From: Papaver somniferum | Taxonomy: Eukaryota; Streptophyta; Magnoliopsida; Ranunculales; Papaveraceae | Length of the DNA stretch: 64,000 bases | Assembly (NCBI RefSeq): GCF_003573695.1 | Contig: NC_039362.1 | Location: 18,124,063-18,188,062, forward strand | Direction of reading: 5' to 3' | Part shown: positions 1 through 10,270 of the stretch, piece by piece | How positions within the stretch are numbered: position 1 is the first letter of the stretch | How the letters are laid out: each line of letters starts with the position of its first letter | Program-made: the position numbers and the translations under genes | Notes under the pieces: generated by a model | Databases searched by the model: none | Seen by the model: only the letters and a program-made list of their open reading frames with translations | Told to the model about the DNA's origin: nothing

Positions 1-330
1 AAGGATCGAATCCGGCGCAAAATACAGAGAGCTGAGGAAAAATGACAATTCTTGGACGGGGTACCCTCTGATTCTGATGTTGATGCTTTCGAAGAAGAAA
101 CCGCTTGGGGTTTGCCTGATCAGTGTGCCAGAGAATTCGAAAGTCCCATGAACACTGAAGCTGAAGCGGAAAAAGATTCAAATTCAGATGATGATTTTTA
201 TGCTCATCCAGACGTCACCAATAGTCATGACAGTGATTCCGAAGAAGAGGATTCCGAGAAGGATAGTGATGAAGACTCTGAGAAGGACAGTGATGACGAA
301 TCTGACAACTCAGATGGATCTGACGAGTAG
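1..330 (+). pseudogene. Acidic C-terminal tail of an antisense ORF of Tat element E1 (5' part outside the window)
   Basis: The plus strand reads a short basic, coiled-coil-like segment (1-42), an in-frame TGA at 43-45, and then about 90 codons ending in TAG at 328-330. There is no ATG at the head of the second part, so it is the end of a longer gene entering from the left. The last 50 residues are almost only D, S, E and K, with repeats such as DSEKDSDDES. The plus-strand antisense gene of element E2 (13018-15729) ends in a very similar acidic tail, which is why I assign this to the same kind of antisense retrotransposon ORF. Function is unknown; acidic tails of this kind occur in nuclear proteins. 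The stop at 43 suggests decay. It could instead be the end of an unrelated host gene. Confidence 0.45.
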
Positions 331-832
331 CTTTACTTTCGATCTCTTTTTTCTTTTTAGTATTTGAATGCTCTCAATCTTCGTAGTAGATACCTTCATT
401 CGAACAACTTTATTGAAGTATTTAGGTCTTCCTTTTGAACGAGAGATTTTATTAACTGAGTTCTTCTTGATTGAATTAAGCAAACCGAGCCAATCTTCAT
501 GCTGAACTTATTGTAATCTCCCTTAACTCTTGTGATTCTTCATCTTATGAAAATATCCAAACATAAGTTGTATAGTACATGGGGCCGTGTGACTTGCCGA
601 TCACAATTAATCTTGGCCAGTCCCCAGTGCACTATTTTACTCCGCATCTCCAGTTTGACCTTGTTCAAGACTTAGGGTTTCAGTAAAACTCGTAACTGAA
701 TCGGAGATAAATGCCTGCCGTATCTTGTATATATCTTTGTAGATTTAGGGTTTATCACTTGCGTCAATATTTCCTCCATCCCTAAGTTAGTTTCATCACA
801 AAGGAAATTTCGATCATCATACTTCTCATATC
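331..832. other. Non-coding stretch between two antisense genes of E1
   Basis: This AT-rich stretch has no supported ORF. Position suggests the 3' untranslated end of the acidic ORF and the promoter or 5' UTR of the PEARLI-4-like gene at 833. No repeat or LTR boundary was recognised. Confidence 0.4.
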
Positions 833-1821
833 ATGTCTGCTGATAATACTTCTTCTCAAAACGGACTTTAGTCGAAACATGGAGTAGAAGCGCCCATCTT
901 GGTAAGTTGCACATCTTTTCCGTCTCGTTCAGTTGAGGTTACTGATCGTAGAAAATGATTTGTTACAGGATAATCAGAAGAATCCTTCTTCTCACAATTC
1001 AAGGCCCAAGCGAACTGCGAGAACTCCCGCCCGGTATAGGTCGGCTCTTGCTGAGACTGGATCATCTGTAAGCAATCTTATAATCCTTGAAATTTTACCA
1101 TGTCTAATTCAGGAAAAATGAAACACTTCCTCGTTCATCATAGGCGGATGTTTGTGTCGTTGTTGATGCTAGGAGGAGAAGGAGTGGAAAGTCTGTGGCT
1201 GTGGTCGAGGTTGAAGATAGTGGAAATCGAGCATGTGAAGATTCTGCAGAATCCGTGGAGACAGAAGACAGTGTCCACGCCTGTGAATACCCGACAGATG
1301 GACTCTTGTTTGAAGCTCCATTGGTTAACACTTTCCCAGACAATGAGATGGTTGGTGGATTCGTCATTCCCAAGTGCCATGCACCTCTGTATACCAAGAT
1401 CTGGAAAAATTATGGGCATATTTCTACTACGGAAGTGTGGAAAGGTTTTCTACCCACTCTCTTGACTACGGTTGCAGGGTTGCTACCGATCATTGAATAA
1501 ATGAACCAAATGCACCTGCGAGACGTCAAGAATCAGAAACTTCACAAGTGGGACGAGATGATTTCCAATTGTGAGATATTGTGATTCAATGTGAGCTGGC
1601 TTCACCGTCGTCTTGAGATAATTAAGATCCATAAGGCGGCGGAGGCTGCTGATGCGATTTCCATGACCACTGCTTTATTGGAGGAGGAAAAGATACTGGC
1701 CTTGGATTCAGCGAGGGTTGAGAAGGCGGTTGAGGATTTGAAGTCAAAGACTAGGATCTTCCAGAAGAAACTCGACAGGGTTTCCTATAGGGATTATCCA
1801 TTGCTGGATGGTTTGCTCTGA
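833..1821 (+). pseudogene. Broken PEARLI-4 (phospholipase-like) family gene with introns, antisense to E1 pol
   Basis: Three exons can be followed in one frame: 833-901, 969-1067 and 1144-1821. The introns begin GTAAGT (902) and GTAAGC (1068) and end in CAG (968) and TAG (1143). Exon 1 starts with ATG and reads MSADNTSSQNG. Exon 2 is basic (RPKRTARTPARYRS), suggesting nuclear targeting. Exon 3 has a stretch like VGGFVIPKCHAPLYTKIW and ends in a coiled coil (SWLHRRLEIIKIHKAAEAAD onwards), the layout of plant PEARLI-4 proteins. Four in-frame stops are seen: in exon 1 (869-871) and in exon 3 at 1498, 1582 and the natural end at 1819. Apart from these the frame is unbroken, so decay is recent. 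It lies just downstream of, and opposite to, E1 pol, so it is either a captured host gene or a normal antisense cargo gene of this element family. The family call rests on pattern recognition only. Confidence 0.55.
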
Positions 1822-2001
1822 GTGATTATTCAGGTTAGTTGAAGTGTAGGTTTCTGACAAGGTAGAATGATCTGATAGCATGAGGAGTTTTTGTTCAATT
1901 GATGAATATTTGCTGAACAAATGAGCATCTTGCATGCTCTTTGAAGGAATTAAATTACATTTGAGATGTATTTGAAATAAGGGTTAATTATCTGTTGTTG
2001 A

Positions 2002-3331
2002 TCAAGCGTAATAGGCTTTGAGCCATTTGTCGTTGATAATATTTACTTCTTTTCCTCCACTGACTGCTAAAATTTTGTAATATCCACTGGACACCACTTT
2101 GATGATAACATACGACCCTTCCCATTTCTGAGAGAATTTGGGAGCAGACATGTCTTGTTGAATGTGCTTTGCCGTCTTTAATACCAAATCTCCTACTTGA
2201 AAATTTCGGGGTTTTACCATTTTGTTGTAAGCCCTGGATATCCTCTGTCTCCACGTACTTTTCTACTTTGTCCCTCCTTGATTCAAGCATGTCTATTTCA
2301 ACAACTCTTGACCTGGACACTTCAGCTTCATCCCATCGTATCCCACTAGCCGCTGCAATCCTTGCTGAAGGAATTTTTATCTCGGCTGGTAGTATAGCAT
2401 CAGCCCCATAGACGAGCGAATACGGTGACGTTCCGATCGAGATCCTTGGTGCAGTTCTGTAAGCCCACAAAGACATGGGAAGTTGCTCATGCCATGATCG
2501 TGGATTGTCATGAATTGTTCGACTGATAATCCGGATTAAAGTTTTGTTGGTACACTCTGCTTGGCCATTTGCCTGGGGATAGTATGGTGTGGAGAAGATC
2601 TGTTTAATCCCGTACTCCTTGAGCAATTTCTCGACATCTTGATTGGCGAAAGGAGTCTCATTATTTGTGATGATATGTTTAGGGACACCGAATCTACATA
2701 TAATATGCTCTTTGATGAAGGCTGCAATAGTTACTCATGTGGCACCTCTGAGCGGGATTGCTTCGACCCACTTAGTGAAATACTCAGTAGTTGTGATGAT
2801 GTATTCATGCTGCTTTGATGATGCTGGATTGATCTTCCCGATGATATCAAGTCCCCAGCTATAGAAAAGTCATGGACTATTCACAGAGTGTAATGGAAGA
2901 CAAGGGGTATGAATGAGATTACCGTGAATCTGGCATTTATGACACTTCTGAATGTATGCGGCTGCATCATCTTCCATAGTCGGCCAGTAATATTTCTCGT
3001 GGATTTGGAGAAACAATTTCTTTTTCCCCTGATGTTCTCCTTCATGAGTTTCTTTCAGGACTGTCAGGATTTCATCCTCGGCTAGGCATCTCAACAAGTC
3101 TCCTTCAAAGCTTTTGTGATATAAGATTCCGTCAAGAAAAACAAATCTCTTATCTCTATGCATGAGTTTGATTGAATCTTTCTTTTCTGGTGGCGATTTG
3201 TTGTCTCGAAGATATTCGATGTAAGGTTGCCTCCAGTCCCTTGTGTGACGGAGTGTTAGCACTTCCAAATGATGAGGAGGCGTCTGACAATTAGAACAAG
3301 TTCCCTGCAAAGTCCTCGACTTTGCTTCCAT
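2002..3331 (-). pseudogene. E1 integrase (zinc-binding domain, catalytic core, C-terminal domain)
   Basis: Integrase would insert the cDNA of the element into the genome. From right to left: an HHCC zinc-binding domain (3100-2930: ETHEGEH, then CHKCQ), a catalytic core starting near 2850 (LDIIGKINP, first Asp), ITNNETPF near 2670 where the second catalytic Asp is replaced by Asn, PQANGQAEC near 2560 with the catalytic Glu, and a C-terminal beta-barrel-like domain ending in KWLKAYYA at 2002. Frame is lost near 2220 and a stop lies near 2870. The Asp to Asn change (codon AAT) alone should abolish strand transfer. The gene is the last part of the E1 polyprotein and abuts the antisense PEARLI-4-like gene. 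Confidence 0.85.
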
Positions 3332-3451
3332 GGAAGGCCAATAGTACCCGAGTCTCTGAAGTCTTCAATAAAGTGTTATCACCAGCGTCTGTCCTCACAC
3401 TTCTTGATGCACACTTTCGAGTTTCTCTTTCGCTTCGTCATCACCCAGACA

Positions 3452-4219
3452 TCATGATAGAGAGGCATCCGGGTTACAATGGTATAAGGCTCCATGAAGC
3501 AAGAAGAAGTTCTTCAGTTCTTCAAGGCTGATCACCCCTTCTGTAATGGAGATGCTCAGTTCATGAATGATAGGTGCTCTCCAGTCATTTGCTTGAGATT
3601 CTTCAGTTTGATTAAGCCACGTGGATGACACAGCTCGTCTTTGTACTATGATATATTTATCTGATCCTTCGAATTGCAACTTGGAGGCAAAAGTTTCTAA
3701 GCAATCAGCATGCCTATTGTTGGTTCGACCAGTATGGGTGATGGTCGCGTCGGCGAAATGATTCAGGAGTCGCTGTGCTTCAGCCCTGAATGGAGCAAGT
3801 GTTATCTCTTTGAGAGAGTACACCTCATTCATTTGATTGACTAGTAGCTTTGAATCTCCTCTGATCTCCATATGCATTGCTCCTGCTTGTTTAGCTAAGG
3901 ATAATCCTAGAAAGAAGGCCTCATACTCTGCTGAATTATTTGTACAGTGGAAATCCAGCTTGAATGAGTGTGAGAATACCTCTCCTGATGGCGAGACCAA
4001 TGCTATGCCCGCTCCTCCAGTATCATTACTAGGAGTGGCGGATCCATCAAAGTACAACAACCATGTTTCTTCCTTAACGACTGAGATTCCTGGAAGTTCT
4101 CCTGGTACATCATCTTGTAATGTCGTGGAATCTTCTCTTGGGAATACCGCCAGTAAATCTGCTACTGCTTGAACTTTGATTGCTTTGGGGGAAACAGACA
4201 CTATGTCGAATTCCGACAT
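3452..4219 (-). pseudogene. E1 second RNase H domain (archaeal-type, Tat-specific)
   Basis: An open stretch of 255 codons carries YFDGSATPSNDTGGAG near residue 57 (first catalytic Asp), NNSAEYEAF near residue 93 (Glu) and IRGDSKLLVNQ near residue 118 (Asp), which is the pattern of the archaeal/plant-type RNase H that Tat elements carry besides the usual retroviral-type domain. It would degrade the RNA strand of the RNA-DNA hybrid during reverse transcription. It is in the same frame as the upstream RNase H, separated by a stop near 4262, and is followed by the integrase after a gap with stops at 3331-3452. All three acidic residues are kept although the gene as a whole is broken. Confidence 0.82.
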
Positions 4220-4261
4220 CTGAAGCAGCCACTTCCCAAGTCTTCCTATCAGAGCGGGCTT

Positions 4262-4597
4262 TCAGAGTAAAAACTTTATGGGATCATCTTTGGATACAAG
4301 CACGACTTTGTTGGATAGTAAATAATGCCTGAATCTTTTCATTGCATGAGCTAATGCCAGGCATGCTCTTTCAGCTTTCGGGTATCTGAGTTGAACATCC
4401 TTCATGGTTCGGCTGAAATAGTAAATTGGATGTTCGACGCCTTCTTCGTATTCTTGAGCCAGTAGTGCTCCAATAGCAACATCACTGGAGGTTGTGTATA
4501 ATATCAACGGTCGACCCTGCACTGGAGACCTCATGACTGCAGGTGATAAAAATATATGTTGTATTTTTTGGAATGCTTTAGCTGAATATCTGTCCAC
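4262..4597 (-). pseudogene. E1 RT-associated RNase H (retroviral-type) domain
   Basis: The 111-codon stretch contains LILYTTSSDVAIGALLAQ, IYYFSRTMKDVQLRYPKAE and ALAHAMKRFRHYLL, matching the RNase H domain that follows reverse transcriptase in gypsy elements. The first catalytic Asp, normally in an Y-x-D-A-S context, is changed here (YTTSSDV). It lies one frame away from the RT palm, so a frameshift sits near 4590. A stop near 4262 separates it from the second RNase H. Confidence 0.78.
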
Positions 4598-5549
4598 GTG
4601 AAACTGGCTCCCTTCTTCAACAGAGGGGTGAACGAAGAAATAAGTTGAGCCAATCCTGGTATGAAGCGTCTGATGTAATTCACCTTACCCATGAAGCTCT
4701 GCAGTTCCTTCACAGTGCGTGGAAGAGGCATGGTGGAGATGGATTTCGCTTTGTCCGGATCGACTTTGATCCCTTCAGCAGTGACCAAGAATCCCAGAAA
4801 CTTTCCAGAAGAAACTCCAAAAGCGCATTTTAGAGGATTCATCTTCAACTTGTATTCTCTGCATATTTCGAAGACTTGTCTCAGAACTTCTAGATGGGAT
4901 GTTCGAGCTTTCGATTTCACCACGACATCGTCAACATAATCTTCTACTTGCTTGTGCATCGTATCATAAAATATTGATTTCATGGCTCGTTGGTAGGTGG
5001 CGCCAGCATTCTTCAACCCAAAGGGCATCACAGTGTAATGAAAATTCCCAATGGGAGTACGAAACGCGGTCTTGGCGGAATCATGTTCGAACATTTTGAT
5101 TTGGTTGTACCACTGTAACCATCCATGAATGAGAACATACCGTGGCCGCTGGTCGCATCAACGAGCATATCAATATTGGGTAAAGGAAAGTCATCCTTAG
5201 GGCAACATTTATTCAGGTTTCTGAAATCTACACAACATCTGATTTGGCCATTTTTCTTCTTAACTGGGACAACATTAGCCAGCCAGGTTGGATGTTGAAT
5301 AGGCTTGATAAATCCTACTACCAGCAATTTTTGAATTTCGGCATTGATTTGTTCCTCGACATCATGTCTGAACTGCCTGGGTGGTTGTTTGACAGCCTTG
5401 GAGCCGAGAATGATATGTAGACGGTGAGTGACCAGTTTGTCATCCAGTCCAGGAATTTTTTCATACGTCCAAGCAAATATATCCCGATACTCCTTCAGTA
5501 ACTCTACCAGGCCTGTATGCTCTTCCGGTGATAGCACAGAACTGATCAA
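4531..5549 (-). pseudogene. E1 reverse transcriptase
   Basis: Reverse transcriptase copies element RNA into cDNA. The fingers and palm start (5549-5090) reads GFIKPIQHPTWLANVVPVKK and CVDFRNLNKCCPKDDFPLP; the active-site part (5094-4531) reads MPFGLKNAGATYQRAM and then the YVDD box (VEDYVDDVVVKS) near 4930, followed by the thumb (KVNYIRRFIPGLAQL). The first part is in one frame and the second in another, with the break at about 5090 just after FMDGYSG. The YVDD box itself is intact. The domain follows the protease and precedes RNase H in the normal gypsy order. Confidence 0.87.
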
Positions 5550-5759
5550 GATCGGTCTTGGATCTTCCTATGTGCCGATGTTAACCGTCTCAAGATCATC
5601 AGTGGTAGAATTCGTGCCATCTTGCAACTGCTGTGGAGCTTCTTGAACTTCGTCCTCGGGTAGCTGTTCATTATGACACAATTCACCAGTGCGTGGAGAC
5701 TCTTGATCAATCTCCCCTATTAATTGCTAATTTTTGCGTCGCCGGTAAATAACCCTTCC

Positions 5760-6902
5760 TTATGTGTCGTGAGTTGTCATAAAATTGGATCCTGGGATCG
5801 TAGTTTCATCTTTTCGGCGTTTGACCGATATAGCAGGCGATTCGGCTGGTTCCGGTTCCGAAAATGGTGATGACTCAGATACCTCAATAGCCTTCCAACT
5901 TGGAAGTGGATTAGTGTAGATTTTCTTAGGAGGTTCAGGGGCGCTCCTCTGGGATTCGATGAATTCAGCATCGTAGGACAGAGCGTAAGGAGATGATGAA
6001 GCAGCTATGCAGACGATCTTATTATTGAGTAAAGCCTTCATGCATTGATGGTAGGTTGATGGAACCACCTTGTTGTCATGGAGCCAAGGTCGCCCAAGTA
6101 TCAGGTGGTAGTCAGCCTCTTGTTCGATCACGTGGAATTTCACCTTTGATTGAATTGGTCCTACCCCCAAATCTATGTACGCGTATCAATATGTGTGTCT
6201 TTGGCTTCCTTCAAATCCTGTCATTAGGATGGGATGGCGAATGATTTAACCTCGTGGGAATCTGGCCATTCTAAGAGTCTTCATAGTGAAAATATTGGTG
6301 GAAGCACCGGTGTCGACGAGAGCCCTTCTAAATTCGGTGCCTTTGATGAAGCCAGTCACATACAACGCGCGATTATGCCCTTCGTCTACAATGTGATCTT
6401 CTTCTCCAAAAGTGATGCTGTCGATTGTCTGTTCAGATACCAGGGATACTTCTTCAACTGCTGGGGTTGGTAAAGTTATTTGCACGTCGGATGATATCTG
6501 GTTGAGTGCGGCAAACGTGTCTGTACGCTGCTCCCTGGAAAAGTGTAAAAGTTCACACAAATTTTCAATCAATTGTGCAACTTCTTGATCCACCGGCTTT
6601 TCATAAGTAGTGAAACTGTTGATTTGAGGGTCGGGCGTTGAACCAGTCCCCGGTGTTGGGATTTCCGAAGCAGAGATGCCGCCTAACTCAGATGTCAGCT
6701 TGATGAGAAAATCGAGTATGTGATCTATCGTGTTCTTCATCAGATCCATGTTCCTGGTGTGGACCTCCAGAATTTGAGATAGCTCTGCCAGAGTCGGGGT
6801 TCCTCTGCCTTCCGTGTCGTCATATGTAACATGAGGAATCCTGCCATTTGAAAGATTCTGGATTGGGTCTGGTTCAGTTGAATTAGTGCTAAGACCAACC
6901 AT
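5760..6902 (-). pseudogene. E1 gag remnant fused to aspartic protease
   Basis: Translation starts at an ATG at 6902 (MVGLSTNSTEPD) some 50 bases inside the LTR. About 160 residues of gag leader are followed directly by the spacer before protease (FSREQRTDTFAALNQI) and by the protease itself, with ALVDTGASTNIF (catalytic DTGA) near 6300 and LILGRPWLH near 6080. The gag core with the retrotransposon-gag helices and zinc knuckle is absent, so it has been deleted. In-frame stops lie at about 6246 and 6190 between the two protease halves. The protease would cut the polyprotein. The normal E1 relatives should have roughly 1 kb more gag here (family knowledge). Confidence 0.75.
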
Positions 6903-6934
6903 ATTGTGAAAATGAGATTGCAACCGAGAGATTA

Positions 6935-6957
6935 ATCTCCCACTGTGGTCGCCAATC
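6935..6957 (-). other. Primer-binding site of E1
   Basis: Immediately inside the LTR the minus strand reads GATTGGCGACCACAGTGGGA. A GGCGAC-type site two to three bases after the LTR is usual for Tat elements, where a tRNA 3' end primes minus-strand synthesis. The exact tRNA is not determined. Confidence 0.6.
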
Positions 6958-7657
6958 TGTGAGTGGGGAAAAACGATTTGCTGGTTTTTTCGGAATTGAA
7001 GAGTGACCGTGTGGAGATTCCTTGAACCGAGCGAAACGTTGAACCTCACACAGATGCACTGCAAGAAGGGAGTGCTTTATGTTCGAGAGATCAATCTGTA
7101 AGACCCGGGCCTAAACCAAGAACAATGGTCGTTCCAGAGTCAATTCGGTCACAAGAGAGGATGGGTTGATCTGTAGGAGGGAAGCTGAGAAATGCGTGAG
7201 ATCAATGGTGATCTGATATTGTAGGTGTATTGTGAATTCAGCGTGAAAATGCTCTGAATGATTGAATTTTTCTCAATTGAGAGTAATTTCTGTGAGTTCG
7301 TATAGACGAAAGATTGTCTGTATGAACTTTGATGAGAAATTTCTTGTTTTGGCGAATGTTGTTCGAATATTCGAAAACTGTTGTCTTTCAATCAGGATTC
7401 AGAGACATTTTATAATGCCGGAGTTGAAAACAACATGATCCCATGAAGTGTGACAGTTGCTGGAATCAGAGAATGGGAAATGGGGAAATCGTGTTAAAAC
7501 CAATTACTCATCGTGCGGAGACTTGGTTAACTTTCCACCCACTACTTTGCTGACTCGTCCAACTGATTGCACGACTTGCTCACATTCTCATTGTGGGTGA
7601 ACACACGTGCCGTAGACCGCCAGACCAAAACCCTAGTTAATATCCCCCCATGTGACA
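6958..7657 (-). repeat. 5' LTR of E1 (700 bp)
   Basis: On the minus strand the LTR starts TGTCACATGGGGGGATATTA at 7657 and ends ACTCACA at 6958. The same start (TGTCACAAACTGGGGGATAC), the following GGTCTGGCGG block and the R/U5 block TACAGATTGATCTCTCGAA are found in the plus-strand LTR at 37677-38299, which fixes both ends. The LTR holds a TATA box and is followed inward by the primer-binding site. Confidence 0.8.
7406..7414 (-). promoter_or_regulatory. TATA box in the E1 LTR
   Basis: The minus strand reads TATAAAATG about 245 bases from the LTR start. Transcription would begin roughly 30 bases further left, giving the element RNA. Confidence 0.6.
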
Positions 7658-8195
7658 CGATTGAAATCTCGTGATTGTGGAGTCAGTTGCTGACTTTATG
7701 GGACGATGAGTCCATGTAGCGCTGAGTTGAACATGATTAGCAAATGTTCTGAAACTCATGAATTTAACGTGTCTGCTGGGACGAGGTATCATTATAACCT
7801 AAGACGGGCAAAACTGTGTTGCTAGATTGTTGAATATTGATAGTTGAACCAATATTCTTTGATTTGAGCAAATATTGCTAGTCTGAGCGAATATTGCTAA
7901 TTGAGTAAATATTGCCGGTTCGAGCGAATATTGCTAGTTTGAACAAATATTGTTCTTTTGATGAATTTTTGGTAGTTGAACCAAATAAAATATTAATTTA
8001 AGTTACTGACTGCTGAGTCGAGCAAAATAAATATGAATGTTAATCATGGAATCAACATAAAATTATCAGAGTGTTCGAATCTGCTCAGAATCACGTTTCT
8101 GCAAAGCTGTGGATTCAAAACCCTAATTTTACCGAGATAATGATTTATTGCAAATCACATGAAACCGGCTACATGGGATGACGGGTTCACCATAT
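7658..8195. other. Unidentified flank between E1 and E3
   Basis: No ORF or recognisable domain is present. The block lies outside the E1 LTR and before the duplicated gag segment of E3. Its only clear structure is the short repeat at 7830-7960. It may be part of another, older LTR or 3' UTR. Confidence 0.4.
7830..7960. repeat. Degenerate short tandem repeat around AATATTGC
   Basis: About six imperfect units of roughly 20 bp share the core AATATTGCTAGT followed by TTGAGC or a variant, at 7835, 7853, 7878, 7901, 7925 and 7947. Subterminal repeats like this are common in Tat LTR regions. Confidence 0.6.
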
Positions 8196-8274
8196 AAGTA
8201 TTGGATTATCATTGCATCACTAAATTTGAATTCCTTCATAGAAGTATTGGATTATCATTGCATCACTAAATTTG
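8196..8274. repeat. 33-bp direct duplication at the E1-side/E3 junction
   Basis: The 33 bases at 8196-8228 are repeated without change at 8242-8274, 46 bp apart. The right copy is part of the E3 gag reading frame (KFSDAMIIQYF on the minus strand); the left copy is out of context and adjoins unrelated DNA. Confidence 0.9.
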
Positions 8275-8910
8275 TGGTGAGGACAGCTTGCCACCAATCT
8301 CTTGTATTGTTCCCAACATTCATATAAAGATTCTCCCACATTTTGCTTCATCCCGCAAATCTCCTTGCGAATTTGAGTAGACTTTGATGCTGGAAAATAT
8401 CTCTTTAAGAGTTTCTTCAACCCATTCCATGTTGTGACACTTCTGGAAGGCAAATAATACAACCAATCCTTAGCACTATCCGCCAAATAGAATCCGAACA
8501 CTTTCAACATTGCACCATCCGCATCAGTATCCGCTGGAAGCATGGCCGTGACAATGGTGTGGAAGTCCATAAGATGCTTGTTTGTATCTTCATTCACCAT
8601 GCCATGGAACTTTGGTAATTCTCTAAGCAACCCCGGCTTGATCTCGAAAGTAGAGTTTGTTTGAATACACCATTGTTGTGTATCCAACTTGTGAGAAGCT
8701 AAATCCTTGAGTGTACGATTTGCATCACCCATTGCTTCTTCTTCTTCTTCAAAAGGTGGTTCTTTTTCAACCGGAACCTCTTGTTCTTCTTCTAGTTGTA
8801 GCTCTTTTTCCACTTCTAACTCTTGTTCTTCCGTCGTGTCTTGATTTGGTTGGAGTATTGTGCCTCTTCGAGTAGCTATCCCGCACCTTGGATAGTTCCA
8901 ATCCTTCGAA
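8229..8910 (-). pseudogene. E3 gag, 5' part (Ty3/gypsy gag, truncated)
   Basis: The minus-strand frame is open from about 8910 to 8220. It has a Glu-rich leader (EEEQEVPVEKEPPFEEEEE) followed by the conserved plant gypsy gag core: FEIKPGLLRELPKFHGM, DSAKDWLYYLPSRSVTTWN, KRYFPASKSTQIRKEI, GESLYECWEQYKRL and QYFYEG. Gag forms the particle that packages element RNA. The start is uncertain: the first ATG of the open frame is at 8813, but the frame is open upstream of it. The gene stops abruptly at the 33-bp duplication, so the zinc knuckle and all of pol are missing. The PBS and LTR lie directly upstream at 9045-10270, in the correct order for a minus-strand element. Confidence 0.85.
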
Positions 8911-9044
8911 GCCAGGGAATAGGTAATTGAAAAAAAATTCTCTCAAACAAGTAAGAAAAACGAAATGATGATAACAAACTGAAAACAAGAATGGAAGCAG
9001 AAATGATGACAACAAGCTGAAAACTTAATAACTAGCCGTATGCC

Positions 9045-9065
9045 TCCCCGGCAGCGGCGCCAAAA
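9045..9065 (-). other. Primer-binding site of E3
   Basis: The minus strand reads TTTTGGCGCCGCTGCCGGGG just inside the LTR. TGGCGCCG-TGCCGGGG is the standard site of Athila-like and related plant gypsy elements. Confidence 0.85.
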
Positions 9066-9067
9066 TT

Positions 9068-10270
9068 TGGTCGCGGTCGTATACGTCAAAAATAAATTCA
9101 CTTTCCAAAAGTATATGATAAGAAAGATTTCATTTCCACAGAGAGACAATTGTAGTTATTATGTATTCAATTTCTTAAAGTAACCAATTGGGGGGATTTC
9201 TGATTTTTAAGTAAGTAATAAAAGTAAATCAAAAGCAAAGTAAATAGTAGATTGTAGTCAATGAGAGAAAGGTATTGGTCAAGGGGTTCATCTTCCATCT
9301 TAAACAAGTTCTTGCATACATGATTAGAATTACAATTTAATCTCTTTAATTATCAAAAGCCTAGAGAATCAAGAGAGCAAGATAATCTATTAATTTCCTA
9401 AGTTCATCAACACACACATTAGATTTGCGTATGTTAATTCTACCTAAAGAATAACCTAACTCCTTGCACTAATTAAGTTCAATTCCCAGGAACATTAAGT
9501 TGTGGAAATAGGCTAATCAATGCAATTGTCATACATTGCGCATGACAATTCGTACAAAGGTCAAACTCTACATATGATTACAAGAGTGTATCACTACAAA
9601 CCGTAATCATATCATGCTCTTGTATTTAGGGTTATCGCTTGATGAAAAACCCTAAAATAGCTATGGACAAGGATGCAAGTTCAATTAATTGTCCGCTTAA
9701 CTAACCAAACATATAAGTCCTATCACAATACATCAATCATGTGATTATTAAAAACAATAGAGATTTGAACGATAATCAAGAGAGAAAACTAATACATTAA
9801 TCAAGAACAAGTTTTAGATATAGGACTACATCCTTAACCAATAATATTAAATTTAGCTACTCATAGCTATGGAGTTCATCATAATCAATAATCAAATAAA
9901 TAAGATAAAAAATAAATGCGAAAGCAAACCCTAGTTGCGGCTATCTCCAAAACTCCAAGTAGAATACGTCATTCCAAAAAGTTGTAGAAGTCTTCTCTTT
10001 TATAGCTCCTCTTGTTCCAAAATTAGGTATAATATTCAAAGTCCATTAGATAAAAATCCACGTGGCCCAAAAGTGAGAAAAACCCATGTAGAAAATCTGT
10101 CAAAACGTCGTCGGAAATGGCCGGAAAAGTCGCCGGAATAGTGTCTCAGGTGACCGGCAAAGTCCGCCCAATCACCGGTCAAACTGGGTCAAATCGGTCA
10201 AAGTCAGACGAGTCAACTCAATCAAAGTACTGAGTCAAACCGGGTCAGATCATGAGTCGGACCCTAGTCA
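9068..10270 (-). repeat. 5' LTR of E3 (right end approximate)
   Basis: The LTR begins next to the primer-binding site with TGGTCGCGG on the plus strand (the CA end on the minus strand). A minus-strand TATAAAAG box lies at 9997-10004. The outer boundary was not found and is set near 10270, where the sequence changes from GTCAAA-rich DNA to the C-rich spacer. The interval has no genuine ORF. Confidence 0.65.
9997..10004 (-). promoter_or_regulatory. TATA box in the E3 LTR
   Basis: TATAAAAG on the minus strand, placed about 260 bases from the assumed outer end of the LTR, as expected for the LTR promoter. Confidence 0.5.

Larger units (their letters stand above)
1..7657 (-). mobile_element. E1: Tat-type Ty3/gypsy LTR retrotransposon, minus strand, 3' LTR outside the window
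   Basis: Reading leftward from 7657 the order is 5' LTR, primer-binding site, gag remnant, protease, reverse transcriptase, RNase H, a second RNase H and integrase, followed by two genes on the opposite strand. A second archaeal-type RNase H next to the normal one and antisense ORFs downstream of pol are known marks of the Tat lineage of plant gypsy elements. Pol runs through three reading frames with several stops, so this copy is dead. The 3' LTR lies left of position 1. Confidence 0.8.

Noticed and set aside
7658..8195. Extension of the E1 LTR to about 8200
   Set aside because: Comparison with the plus-strand LTR at 37677 places the LTR start (TGTCAC...GGGG) at 7657.
8767..9149. Minus-strand ORFs overlapping the E3 PBS
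   Set aside because: They cross the primer-binding site and LTR edge and have no domain.
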